Shown here: positions 55,131 through 63,084 of the stretch, in pieces | How the letters are laid out: each line of letters starts with the position of its first letter | Position numbering within the stretch: position 1 is the first letter of the stretch | Assembly: GCF_024347355.1 (NCBI RefSeq) | Contig: NZ_AP025465.1 | Location: forward strand, 2,976,001 to 3,040,000 | Origin: Vibrio chagasii | GTDB taxonomy: Bacteria; Pseudomonadota; Gammaproteobacteria; Enterobacterales; Vibrionaceae | Direction of reading: 5' to 3' | DNA length: 64,000 nucleotides | Made by a program: the position numbers and the translations under genes | Notes under the pieces: model-generated | Databases searched by the model: none | Told to the model about the DNA's origin: nothing | The model's input: only the letters and a program-made list of their open reading frames with translations

Positions 55131-56839
55131 AACTCTGGTCCTAAACTAAAGTGCAATTGGAACTCGTCACCTTTCTCTGCATCTAGCCCCCATGCAAAGT
55201 CAAGGCTGACAGGCCCAACAGGCGACGCCCAACGAACACCAACACCTGTACCACGTTTCCACTCTGGTTTATCGTTGAACGCATCACCTATATCGTAAAA
55301 GGCTGCTCCCCACCAGTTTCCAACTAAACGGTATTGATATTCAAACGAGCTGGTTGCGATAAACTTAGCACCCGTTAATGCGTTACTTTCATCACGAGGA
55401 GAGATCGATTCGTAGCCATAACCACGGATACTGTTGTCACCACCGGCGAAGAATCTTAGTGAGGGAGACAGTTTCTCAAATTCATCAGCAAAGTTACCAC
55501 CAAACTGCAGGCGGGTTAGACCGCGGTGATTGTTCCCGATACTTCTGATCCAAGCCGTTCGTCCTTGAAAACGTACCACCTTGGTTTCCGACAATAAGGT
55601 GTCATCACCCGCTTCAACCATGATGGTTTGTTTATCACCCCACATCGGCATCGAACCACCACGTGTTCGAGTTCGTGAAAACGAAATACCCGGCAAGACG
55701 AATTGCGCCAAATCGTCTTGTAAACCTTGCTCATAGTTTTCAACCAAGTATCGAATGAAGACAGTACGTTGCCAGCCGTTATCAAGACGCCAATACCTCT
55801 CTAGCGCTAAGTTCGACTCCAAACTCTTGGTATCACGATTATCGAGGTTCTTCATCCCGTACTTAACTTGGTAATAGTCGTTGAGCACATCATCTAGTGG
55901 AATTTTATAAGTCGCAGTAATCGTCTGTTCAGGTTTGGATATCGACAAACTACTATTAAAACTATGACCAAGTTCGTTAACCCAAGGTTTCTTCCATTTG
56001 AGCGTACCTTTCACACCAAGGTCGGTAGAGACACCAATACCCGTTTCAATCTGGTTACGCGCTTGCGGAGCAAGGCTAACCTTCATCGGAATTTCTCTAC
56101 CTTCACCTAATTGGCTTAAATCAGGCGCAACAAAAACCGAAGAAAACCAATCCGTATTGGACAAGTTCTGGTTGTACTCACCCACTTTAGTAATCGAATA
56201 AGGCTCACCATCTTCAAAGGTCTTGAGAGATTGAACCTTATCGTCCTCGATTTGACTTCCAGTCACTGTGGTTTTGCCAAAGTGGTAGCGAATACCACTG
56301 TTGTAATGAAGGCGAACATAAGCACGGTTCAATTCAGGCGCAACCTCTAGCTTACTGACTTCATATGTGCCATCAAAGTAACCTTGAGCCAGACCGAGAT
56401 TACGAATCGAAGACTTCAAAGAGTCGTAATTACCATGATTTAAAATAGTGCCTTTAGAGAGCTTACTCTTGGCAATTAAGGCTAAAAAGTCTGGATCATC
56501 TTTGGCTTCACCGCTCAGTACGATGTCTGATTCATAGATACGAACAGGCTCTCCCTGCTCAACCGTCACCGTGAGCTCAGTTTCATCTTCAGAGTGGGAA
56601 AAAGTAATGGTGGGTTGGTAATAACCTAACGCATTGAGGGCTTCTTTAATCATAGACTCCAAACGAGACTGGAATCTTAGTGATACCGCATACTCTTCTT
56701 CAGGCACAGCACTTAGATAAGCATCTACATTATCTTCAAGCGCTCCATCAAGCCCTTTAATTTCAAGGGAAACGTCAGCAAAAGCGAGCGTCGATGACAA
56801 TAGAGTGCCAATCAGAACTGGTAAAGTTTTTCTTATCAT
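55127..56839 (-). CDS. tamA: TamA, Omp85-family outer-membrane protein
   Basis: 570 residues. Signal peptide (about 1-21), three POTRA domains (about 22-265) and a 16-stranded Omp85 barrel. The conserved RFFAGGDNSIRGYGYESISP motif is the L6 (VRGF/Y-type) loop, and the protein ends in Leu (SLGPEL) rather than the usual aromatic. Partner of TamB. No terminator is seen before tamB. A short gap separates it from the divergent msrA. Confidence 0.95.
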   Translation of the reverse strand: MIRKTLPVLIGTLLSSTLAFADVSLEIKGLDGALEDNVDAYLSAVPEEEYAVSLRFQSRLESMIKEALNALGYYQPTITFSHSEDETELTVTVEQGEPVRIYESDIVLSGEAKDDPDFLALIAKSKLSKGTILNHGNYDSLKSSIRNLGLAQGYFDGTYEVSKLEVAPELNRAYVRLHYNSGIRYHFGKTTVTGSQIEDDKVQSLKTFEDGEPYSITKVGEYNQNLSNTDWFSSVFVAPDLSQLGEGREIPMKVSLAPQARNQIETGIGVSTDLGVKGTLKWKKPWVNELGHSFNSSLSISKPEQTITATYKIPLDDVLNDYYQVKYGMKNLDNRDTKSLESNLALERYWRLDNGWQRTVFIRYLVENYEQGLQDDLAQFVLPGISFSRTRTRGGSMPMWGDKQTIMVEAGDDTLLSETKVVRFQGRTAWIRSIGNNHRGLTRLQFGGNFADEFEKLSPSLRFFAGGDNSIRGYGYESISPRDESNALTGAKFIATSSFEYQYRLVGNWWGAAFYDIGDAFNDKPEWKRGTGVGVRWASPVGPVSLDFAWGLDAEKGDEFQLHFSLGPEL

Positions 56840-57032
56840 GCTTAATTGGTGAAGAAGTTATCAATACGTTAATAATCAAAAAGAAATAATACCGCTAAAA
56901 AGGCATTGAGTCTGTAAGTAATCCTGCAATAACACGGTCTAATTTAAAGACTTATTTAATATGAACCAAGCGTTAATACGCCCACAGTTCACAAAAGCCA
57001 ACGTGGTCAACGTATGCGAAAAGGAATATGAC

Positions 57033-57662
57033 ATGCTAAACAAACAACAACTGGTTTCCGCAGCCACCGCATTACCGGGAAATGCTGCTCCAATTCAAAT
57101 CACAGAGCACCATTACGTTAATCAAACTGACTTGCTAGCAGCCCCTGTGGGCTCCCAACAAGAAGTGTTGTTAGGCATGGGATGTTTCTGGGGAGCTGAA
57201 CGTCTGTTTTGGCAATTAGACTTTGTGGTATCTACATCAGTGGGCTACGCAGGCGGCTACACAGTGAATCCAACCTATGAACAAGTGTGTACCGGACAAA
57301 CTGGCCACACTGAAGTCGTTCGTGTCATTTTTGATTGCGAGAAAACGTCTTTAGCACAACTACTTGAGACATTCTGGGAGCGTCATGACCCAACTCAGGG
57401 GATGCGCCAAGGTAATGATTTAGGTACACAATACCGCTCGGCTATCTACACCTTCAGTGAAGAGCAACAAGCCATTGCTGAACAATCTCGCCAAGATTAC
57501 CAAAGAGCCATTACCGATTCTTTAGGCAACGAAATCACAACGGAAGTTCTGCCTGCAGGGAAATATTTTTTTGCTGAGACCTACCACCAGCAATATCTAG
57601 CCAAAAACCCTAACGGCTACTGTGGATTGGACGGAACAGGGGTTTGCTTCCCACCACAATAA
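57033..57662 (+). CDS. msrA: Peptide methionine sulfoxide reductase MsrA
   Basis: 209 residues (E. coli 212). Repairs the S-epimer of methionine sulfoxide. Catalytic Cys51 in [10 protein letters not shown]; the resolving cysteines are in the C-terminal [15 protein letters not shown]. The start at [17 protein letters not shown] matches the family, and AGGA fits it. The longer frame adds 24 codons and was rejected. Confidence 0.96.
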   Translation: MLNKQQLVSAATALPGNAAPIQITEHHYVNQTDLLAAPVGSQQEVLLGMGCFWGAERLFWQLDFVVSTSVGYAGGYTVNPTYEQVCTGQTGHTEVVRVIFDCEKTSLAQLLETFWERHDPTQGMRQGNDLGTQYRSAIYTFSEEQQAIAEQSRQDYQRAITDSLGNEITTEVLPAGKYFFAETYHQQYLAKNPNGYCGLDGTGVCFPPQ

Positions 57663-57701
57663 AGGGCAGTTAGGCTGTACTACCTTAAACGATATCCATA
57701 A

Positions 57702-57729
57702 AAAAGGGCTTCCATTCGGAAGCCCTTTT
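57702..57729. terminator. Terminator between msrA and ytfK
   Basis: Stem AAAAGGGCTTCC with its complement around ATTC; A and T runs on both sides. Serves msrA; also lies 45 bp past the ytfK stop. Confidence 0.88.
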
Positions 57730-57772
57730 CGCTGTTAATCTATTTGAAGCAAGACCAATCAATAAAGCTTAA

Positions 57773-57973
57773 TTACATCGGCATAGCAGCAATCGTGCCG
57801 TTAACTTCTTTAAAAATAGTGAGCTTTTGTTTATCTGAAACTTCAGGGAGCAGCACTTTACCATGGTCAAAACGGAACTCTCCGACACCTTCGATGGCAA
57901 ACTGGCCTTTGAATAGGACTTTAACGAAACGCGCCACCTGATGTGGGCGGTAAGTAGAAAATTTTCTTAACAT
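57773..57973 (-). CDS. ytfK: YtfK (DUF1107) small protein
   Basis: 66 residues, similar across its length to E. coli YtfK (68 residues): YRPHQVARFVKVLFKG, FRFDHGKVLLPEV and the LTIFKEVN end. In E. coli, YtfK activates ppGpp accumulation through SpoT under phosphate or fatty-acid limitation. GAGG lies before the ATG. msrA-ytfK-ytfJ synteny as in E. coli supports the call. Confidence 0.85.
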   Translation of the reverse strand: MLRKFSTYRPHQVARFVKVLFKGQFAIEGVGEFRFDHGKVLLPEVSDKQKLTIFKEVNGTIAAMPM

Positions 57974-58225
57974 ATTACAACCTCAATTCCATTTGAGTAC
58001 TACAGCCACGCACCTGAACTCTGGCAAGTTCGAAGCACATTTAATCGCTAATTCCTTTAGCAAACAGCAAGATAATCTGTTGTTTATCTTGATATTGTTG
58101 CATTATACCTTTTGGTAACAAGCCTGCAACTTATTTCTACGTCGTACGATAAAAAAGTTAAAGAGGCATTTTTCAGATTTCATATTATACTTCCAATGCA
58201 AACCAACAAGCGGAACAAAAATATA

Positions 58226-58777
58226 ATGAAAAACAAAACTCTACTGGCTTTATTAGCCGCAGCCTCTCCACTCTTCGCCAATGCTCACAACTTATCTGTA
58301 GGTTCAACTCTTCCTGCCGTTGATGTTAGCAACTATGGTGAGATCGTTCTAAAAGACGGAGCTACAGAATATCAAGCTTGGGCAACCAAGAATCTTCTGG
58401 GTAAAGTTCGTGTCGTTCAAGCTATCGCAGGCCGCAGCAGCTCTAAAGAGCTCAATGCACCACTGATGGCAGCAATTACAGCATCCAAATTTTCAGAAGA
58501 TAGCTACCAAACTACCACCATTATCAACCAAGATGATGCCATTTGGGGCACAGGCTCTTTTGTAAAATCATCAGCTGAAAGCAGCAAAGAAGAATTTCCA
58601 TGGTCGTCTATGGTTCTTGATGAAAATGGCACCGTTGCTTCGTCATGGGCTCTAAAAGAAGAGAGCTCAGCGATTATCGTGCAAGACAAACAAGGTAAAA
58701 TCTTGTTTGTGAAAGAAGGCGCACTTAACGAATCAGAGGTAACGCAAGTTATTGAATTGATTAAAGCGAGCCTTTAA
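58226..58777 (+). CDS. ytfJ: YtfJ-family periplasmic protein
   Basis: 183 residues. Signal peptide MKNKTLLALLAAASPLFANA. The mature part has a thioredoxin-like shape (VGKVRVVQAIAGRSSSKELN, QTTTIINQDDAIWGTG, SSMVLDENGTVASSWALKEESSAIIVQDKQGKILFVKEGAL) but no CXXC redox pair, as in YtfJ (184 residues in E. coli). Function unknown. The start was set at the signal peptide, 38 codons into the longest frame; a GGAAC ribosome-site candidate is only fair. Confidence 0.88.
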   Translation: MKNKTLLALLAAASPLFANAHNLSVGSTLPAVDVSNYGEIVLKDGATEYQAWATKNLLGKVRVVQAIAGRSSSKELNAPLMAAITASKFSEDSYQTTTIINQDDAIWGTGSFVKSSAESSKEEFPWSSMVLDENGTVASSWALKEESSAIIVQDKQGKILFVKEGALNESEVTQVIELIKASL

Positions 58778-58818
58778 TCAGATATTCGCGTCTTTTTCGA
58801 GACCTTATCAAAGGATAT

Positions 58819-58833
58819 TGTTATATTATAACA
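58819..58833. promoter_or_regulatory. Zur box upstream of the zinc operon
   Basis: TGTTATATTATAACA, a perfect 7-1-7 palindrome, the core of the Gammaproteobacterial Zur consensus. The symmetry extends to GGATA and TATCC on either side (58813-58839, one mismatch). It lies about 35 bp before the DUF2607 gene, in place for repression when zinc is abundant. The same palindrome is followed by six T and could double as terminator of ytfJ. Confidence 0.88.
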
Positions 58834-58867
58834 GTATCCTTTTTTAATTCTGTGGTTAATCATCCTG

Positions 58868-59158
58868 ATGTGGCAAGACACACCCAACAATGTGAAACGA
58901 AAAACAGGCTTCTTGCTTGGGCTTATGCTCATGCTAAGCGTGTTGGCAGCAACACATATGGTGGATATTGACCCAGAGCATCACACCTCACACCACTGTG
59001 AGCTGTTTTCCATAAATCAGTTCATTACCTCGCACTCGTTACCACAAGTTCCAGAGTTTCATTCAGAGTTTACTGTTGTTATCACGGAGTCAGTAACCTC
59101 ACTACAGCGCCTGTATTTCGCTTATCTAGCGCGCTCTCCTCCTGTCAAAACTATTTAA
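58868..59158 (+). CDS. DUF2607-family small membrane or secreted protein, first gene of the zinc operon
   Basis: 96 residues. One hydrophobic segment (about 13-30: GFLLGLMLMLSVLAATHMV) acting as signal or anchor; then DIDPEHHTSHHCELF, a His/Cys cluster able to hold zinc. Family seen in Vibrionaceae next to the ZrgA locus. It starts about 35 bp behind the Zur box and ends 41 bp before zrgA, so it is likely part of the same operon (probably one of the five zrg genes). Biochemical role unknown. Confidence 0.82.
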   Translation: MWQDTPNNVKRKTGFLLGLMLMLSVLAATHMVDIDPEHHTSHHCELFSINQFITSHSLPQVPEFHSEFTVVITESVTSLQRLYFAYLARSPPVKTI

Positions 59159-59199
59159 TTACCACCACTTTTTAATTAACCTTTATTCAGGAAAAAAAC

Positions 59200-60015
59200 A
59201 TGAAACCTTCTATTTTAGCCGTTGTTATCGGCATGACTGTCTCTACTAATGTTCTAGCTAACGAAGAGTTCCGCTCTCACGGTGCACACGTGCATGGTCA
59301 GGTTGAAGTAAACATTGCTCAAGACGGACAAGAACTACTTGTTGAAGTGACAGCCCCGGGTGCAGACGTAGTTGGCTTTGAACATGCTCCAGAAACAGCA
59401 GAGCAAAAGAAAGTGTTTGAACAAGCTATCGCGCAACTAAACAAGCCAGACGAGCTATTTAGCTTTAACAACGCGAACTGTACTCTGAAATTTAAATCAG
59501 TGTCGAACACGTTAGAAAGCGATCATGATGAGCATGAAGGACATGACCACGAAGGCCATGACCACGCTAAACACGATCATGACGACCACGAAGGCCATGA
59601 CCACGCTGAGCACGATCATGATGACCATAAAGACCATGACCACGCTGAACACGATCATGACGACCACAAAGACCATGACCACGCTGAGCACGATCATGAT
59701 GACCATAAAGACCATGACCACGCTGAGCACGATCATGACGACCACAAAGACCATGACCACGCTGAACATGATCATGACGACCACGAAGGTCACGACCACC
59801 ACGATCATGAAGGTCATGACCACTCTGAAGGTGGCCACGGTGAGTTCACGGTTGAGTACCACTACCAATGTTCAGATGTAGCTAAGCTAGACACAGTTAA
59901 CACTCAGTGGTTCTCTAAGTTCAGCAACACTGAAAAAATGACGGTGAACCTACTAACAGATACCGCTCAAGTACAAGAAGTTCTTAACGCAGAGCGCATT
60001 AGTTTTCGATTCTAA
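59200..60015 (+). CDS. zrgA: ZrgA, periplasmic zinc-binding protein with His-rich repeats
   Basis: 271 residues, ZrgA family (DUF2796). Signal peptide MKPSILAVVIGMTVSTNVLA; first domain (about 25-106, AHVHGQVEVNIAQDGQ and two Cys, one in FNNANCTLKF, one in YHYQCSDVAK). The central part (about 108-215) is a His/Asp-rich linker: five near-identical 13-residue units (HDHDDHKDHDHAE type). The final domain ends VLNAERISFRF. Binds zinc, presumably for delivery. Zur-repressed together with the preceding gene. In V. cholerae the zrg locus has been reported as a second zinc uptake system. Confidence 0.9.
   Translation: MKPSILAVVIGMTVSTNVLANEEFRSHGAHVHGQVEVNIAQDGQELLVEVTAPGADVVGFEHAPETAEQKKVFEQAIAQLNKPDELFSFNNANCTLKFKSVSNTLESDHDEHEGHDHEGHDHAKHDHDDHEGHDHAEHDHDDHKDHDHAEHDHDDHKDHDHAEHDHDDHKDHDHAEHDHDDHKDHDHAEHDHDDHEGHDHHDHEGHDHSEGGHGEFTVEYHYQCSDVAKLDTVNTQWFSKFSNTEKMTVNLLTDTAQVQEVLNAERISFRF
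59572..59766 (+). repeat. Five 39-bp tandem repeats inside zrgA
   Basis: Units start at 59572, 59611, 59650, 59689 and 59728, each CACGATCATGA(C/T)GACCA(C/T) and so on. Two synonymous variants alternate: GACGACCAC (units 1, 3, 5) and GATGACCAT (units 2, 4). Units 2-5 have Lys-Asp (AAAGAC) where unit 1 has Glu-Gly (GAAGGC). A partial sixth unit follows to about 59799. The alternation suggests that a two-unit (78-bp) block was copied. Confidence 0.93.
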
Positions 60016-60047
60016 CCACTCCTAGATCGGATTAAACGTAAAACAAG

Positions 60048-60077
60048 CAGCCAAGTAAGTGGCTACTTACTTGGCTG
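60048..60077 (+). other. Intercistronic hairpin between zrgA and the ATPase gene
   Basis: Perfect 13-bp stem CAGCCAAGTAAGT with its complement and a GGCT tetraloop. It has no U-run, so a full terminator is unlikely. It may be a partial attenuator or an mRNA-stabilising element that lets zrgA be made in excess over the transporter. Confidence 0.7.
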
Positions 60078-60155
60078 TTCAAATCGGTGTGCTCTGGGAA
60101 TTTATGTCGCGAACTGCTGTCCAGTAGATACACCGCTTTAATTATTGGAGCTAGC

Positions 60156-60872
60156 ATGTCTTTTGACAGTTCATCACTTGTGGTCAAACTCGAAAATATC
60201 AGCTTTCGCTGGAAGCCAGAGTTACCCCCAACTCTAGAGATCCCTTCTCTGCATATCCAAGCCCAAGAGCACCTCTTCATAAAAGGGCCAAGTGGCTGTG
60301 GCAAATCTACATTGCTAGGGCTGCTGACTGGAATCAACCAAGCAGAGCAAGGCGAAGTCTCTATTTTGGGTCAAGATCTGACTCAGCTAACACCTCGCCA
60401 AAGAGACACGTTTCGAGCCGATCACATTGGTTATATTTTCCAACAATTTAACCTTCTTCCTTATTTATCAGTGATCGATAACGTCACGCTTCCTTGCCAA
60501 TTCTCAAAAACACGTAAGCAGCAAGTCACTGATAGCAACAACAGTTTGCAAGAAACAGCTCAAGAACTACTGCTCCGATTGAAGCTACCCCAAGCTTTAA
60601 TGGATAAGCCAGTGACTGAACTTAGTATTGGTCAGCAACAGCGTGTTGCCGCTGCCCGTGCACTTATGGGGCAACCTAAAATCATCATTGCAGATGAACC
60701 TACCTCGGCACTCGATCATGACAACCGAGAAGCTTTTATCGAGCTATTACTAGAACAAGCCAATCAAGCAGGCTCTACTCTGATATTTGTCAGCCATGAT
60801 CCAACATTAGAAAAACTGTTCACTCGAACCATAGATCTAAAAACCGTTAACCAAGCTAAGGTTGTCGTATGA
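60156..60872 (+). CDS. ABC transporter ATPase of the zinc (Zrg) locus, LolD/MacB type
   Basis: 238 residues. Walker A GPSGCGKS at 44-51, signature ELSIGQQQR (LSIGQ at 156-160, the variant seen in LolD/MacB/FtsE), Walker B IIIADEPTSALD. Couples ATP use to the permease encoded next. GGAG precedes this ATG; 23 upstream codons of the longer frame cross the intercistronic region. The stop overlaps the permease start (ATGA). Confidence 0.92.
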   Translation: MSFDSSSLVVKLENISFRWKPELPPTLEIPSLHIQAQEHLFIKGPSGCGKSTLLGLLTGINQAEQGEVSILGQDLTQLTPRQRDTFRADHIGYIFQQFNLLPYLSVIDNVTLPCQFSKTRKQQVTDSNNSLQETAQELLLRLKLPQALMDKPVTELSIGQQQRVAAARALMGQPKIIIADEPTSALDHDNREAFIELLLEQANQAGSTLIFVSHDPTLEKLFTRTIDLKTVNQAKVVV

Positions 60873-62128
60873 AAGTAATTACTCACTTAGCCCTAAAAAG
60901 CGTACTCAACCGTAAAGCCACGGCGATTCTCACCATCCTTACTGTGGCAGTCTCGGTTATTCTATTACTCGGTGTAGAACGTGTTAGAACCGAAGCCAAG
61001 AGCAGCTTTGCAAACACCATTTCAGGCACTGACCTTATCGTTGGTGGCCGCTCAGGCCAGGTAAACCTTCTACTCTACTCTGTATTTAGAATCGGTAATG
61101 CGACCAACAATATCGACTGGAAAAGCTATCAAGAATTCAGCCAACATAAAGCCGTAAAATGGGCGATCCCTATTTCATTGGGTGATTCTCATAAAGGCTT
61201 CCGTGTGATGGGTACTAACCATAGCTACTTTGAAAACTACCGTTATGGAAGTAAGCAACCACTTACTTTTCAGCAAGGTAAAGAGTTTAATGAGCTATTT
61301 GATGTGGTGATTGGTGCCGATGTCGCGAAAAAGTTAGATTACAAGATTGGCGATCAAATCATTCTTGCACACGGTATCAGTGATGTGGCGTTCAGCCGAC
61401 ACGATAACCTACCCTTCAAGATTGTCGGAATACTCGCACCAACAGGAACGCCAGTAGACAAAACCGTGCATGTATCGTTAGAAGCGATCGAAGCGATTCA
61501 CGTTGGTTGGGAGTCGGGTGCCAACCTAGGGCATACCCCAGATGCCGAAACCTTGAAAACCTACGATTTCCAGCCTCAGCAAATCACCGCGATGATGCTT
61601 GGACTGAACTCGAAGATTCAAACCTTCGCACTGCAAAGAGAAATCAATAACTACCGTCAAGAGCCGTTGAGCGCAATTATGCCGGGCATTGCTCTGCATG
61701 AATTATGGGGCATGATGGCCGTAGCAGAACAAGCATTGCTGATTGTTTCAGGGTTTGTAGTGGTCGCCGGTTTACTGGGGATGCTCAGTAGCCTACTAAC
61801 GAGCTTGCAAGAAAGACGTCGCGAGATGGCTATCCTGCGTGCAATGGGCGCAAGGCCTCGCCATGTGTTTGGTCTATTGATTAGTGAAGCCAGTGCCCTG
61901 ACCTTCTTAGGTATCACATTGGGCGTTGCAGTGTTGTTTGCTCTGATCGCAGTAGTTGCTCCTATTGTGCAACAAAGTTATGGTATCAACATCTCGATAT
62001 CTGCGATTACACCACACGAGTGGAAATTGCTTATGCTGGTGCAAATTGCCGGAATCATTATCGGCTTCATTCCCGCTTTCAGGGCTTACCGTCAGTCATT
62101 GTCTGATGGCATGACAATTCGAATCTAA
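60869..62128 (+). CDS. FtsX/MacB-type ABC permease of the zinc (Zrg) locus
   Basis: 419 residues. One membrane helix at about 17-35, a periplasmic MacB_PCD domain (about 40-240) and three C-terminal helices (about 285-310, 340-370, 385-405) with ERRREMAILRAMGARPRHVFGLLISE, the FtsX coupling region. This is the mechanotransmission (MacB/LolC) fold, not the ZnuB fold of classical zinc importers. Overlaps the ATPase gene by ATGA and is followed by the DUF3299 gene after 14 bp. Confidence 0.92.
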   Translation: MKVITHLALKSVLNRKATAILTILTVAVSVILLLGVERVRTEAKSSFANTISGTDLIVGGRSGQVNLLLYSVFRIGNATNNIDWKSYQEFSQHKAVKWAIPISLGDSHKGFRVMGTNHSYFENYRYGSKQPLTFQQGKEFNELFDVVIGADVAKKLDYKIGDQIILAHGISDVAFSRHDNLPFKIVGILAPTGTPVDKTVHVSLEAIEAIHVGWESGANLGHTPDAETLKTYDFQPQQITAMMLGLNSKIQTFALQREINNYRQEPLSAIMPGIALHELWGMMAVAEQALLIVSGFVVVAGLLGMLSSLLTSLQERRREMAILRAMGARPRHVFGLLISEASALTFLGITLGVAVLFALIAVVAPIVQQSYGINISISAITPHEWKLLMLVQIAGIIIGFIPAFRAYRQSLSDGMTIRI

Positions 62129-62142
62129 AATAGGAACCTACG

Positions 62143-62658
62143 ATGCAACGCAAATTCCTACTGATACTTGGGCTAATGATGTTCCCATTTATCAGTACAG
62201 CTCACGCTGAAACGCCTCAGAATGAGGAATCGGTATTAACACTCGAATGGATTGATTTGATTCCAGAATCAGAGCGTGCTCAACTAGATTCGTTTGGCAT
62301 GCCGATGGTTGACCATAACAGTATGGAAAAGCCTCAACAGTCGACACTGGGTGCGGTTCGTCCGGAGTTAAACGGCAGTAAGGTTAAGATCCCAGGATTT
62401 GTGATTCCATTGGAAGGCGATGAGAATATGATCACTGAGTTTCTGTTAGTGCCGTACTTTGGTGCATGTATCCATGTTCCACCACCGCCACCGAACCAAA
62501 TTATTTACGTTAAGTTCCCTAAGGGCGCGCCAATCCAGCAATTGTGGGATGTTATCTATTTGGTAGGTACGCTGAAAACAGAATCTATCAGTCACGATCT
62601 AGCGCAAACGGGCTATCTGATTGAAGGTAATGCAATTGAAGAATACGACGACATGTAG
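62143..62658 (+). CDS. DUF3299 protein, last gene of the zinc operon
   Basis: 171 residues with signal peptide MQRKFLLILGLMMFPFISTAHA. Contains VRPELNGSKVKIPGFVIPLEGDENMITEFLLVPYFGACIHVPPPPPNQIIYV, the DUF3299 signature with one Cys and a His next to a proline run, a possible metal site. DUF3299 genes often lie beside MacB-like transporter genes. Likely a periplasmic partner of the permease; exact role unknown. Confidence 0.86.
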   Translation: MQRKFLLILGLMMFPFISTAHAETPQNEESVLTLEWIDLIPESERAQLDSFGMPMVDHNSMEKPQQSTLGAVRPELNGSKVKIPGFVIPLEGDENMITEFLLVPYFGACIHVPPPPPNQIIYVKFPKGAPIQQLWDVIYLVGTLKTESISHDLAQTGYLIEGNAIEEYDDM

Positions 62659-62748
62659 TCGTTTGGAGGGTGGCTCAGCGATGGGCCGCCGTCACTGAAT
62701 AAATCAAGTTATTCAATAACAGTTTAATACCGATATTGTTCCTCTAAA

Positions 62749-62853
62749 TTACGCAATGTAATTAGATAAATAAGCTAGCACACCCACATAAGTCGCGAGT
62801 AATAAACCTATACCAAGCTGCTTTTTCAGCTTGTTATCATTGACTTGATTCAT
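62749..62853 (-). CDS. 34-residue predicted single-pass membrane peptide
   Basis: A complete frame ATG to TAA on the minus strand: polar N-terminus (MNQVNDNKLKKQ) then one hydrophobic helix (LGIGLLLATYVGVLAYL) and SNYIA. A full AAGGAGG ribosome site sits 5 bases before the ATG, much stronger than chance. A Fur-like element lies about 40 bp upstream. No family is recognised. The gene is below usual size cut-offs and would be missed. It lies between the zinc operon and the TIGR03899-type gene, facing the former. Confidence 0.7.
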   Translation of the reverse strand: MNQVNDNKLKKQLGIGLLLATYVGVLAYLSNYIA

Positions 62854-62890
62854 AACTCCTCCTTGATAATTACAACAAATTTAACATTTT

Positions 62891-62906
62891 ATTATCATTA
62901 TCAAAA
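62891..62906 (-). promoter_or_regulatory. Fur-like site upstream of the 34-residue peptide
   Basis: On the minus strand TTTTGATAATGATAAT contains two perfect direct GATAAT hexamers, two thirds of the GATAATGATAATCATTATC Fur consensus; the third hexamer is poor (13 of 19 overall). It lies 38-53 bp before the ATG, where a promoter would be. Fur control is inferred; AT-rich DNA makes chance matches common. Confidence 0.5.
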
Positions 62907-62985
62907 GTAAAATTTTGTTGAAGTCTTCAACTCTGCACGCAAAATCTAGCCACCAATCAGATAAAGAGTTACATTTTAGACAGTT

Positions 62986-63059
62986 ATACCAATCGCAGTA
63001 AGTCAGTGATCTGCAATAGCGTAGGGAAAAGCCTTGAGAGCAATGACTACGATTGGTAT
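62986..63059. repeat. 74-bp palindrome-ended element, possibly a small non-autonomous repeat
   Basis: Perfect 10-bp terminal inverted repeats ATACCAATCG and CGATTGGTAT bound a sequence of 54 bases. It overlaps the longest upstream start of the TIGR03899-type gene. Small palindromic intergenic repeats of this kind are frequent in Vibrio genomes and can be MITE-like. Only one copy lies in this window, so dispersal cannot be shown. Confidence 0.55.
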
Positions 63060-63084
63060 TGATTCGTCTCCTAACGGTACTCTT

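Noticed and set aside
59572..59766. Direct repeats that might be read as a CRISPR array
   Set aside because: The 39-bp units abut without spacers and are in frame within zrgA.
59512..59881. Long frames of 118 codons on both strands inside zrgA
   Set aside because: They arise from the repetitive His/Asp codons of zrgA read in other frames; not independent genes.
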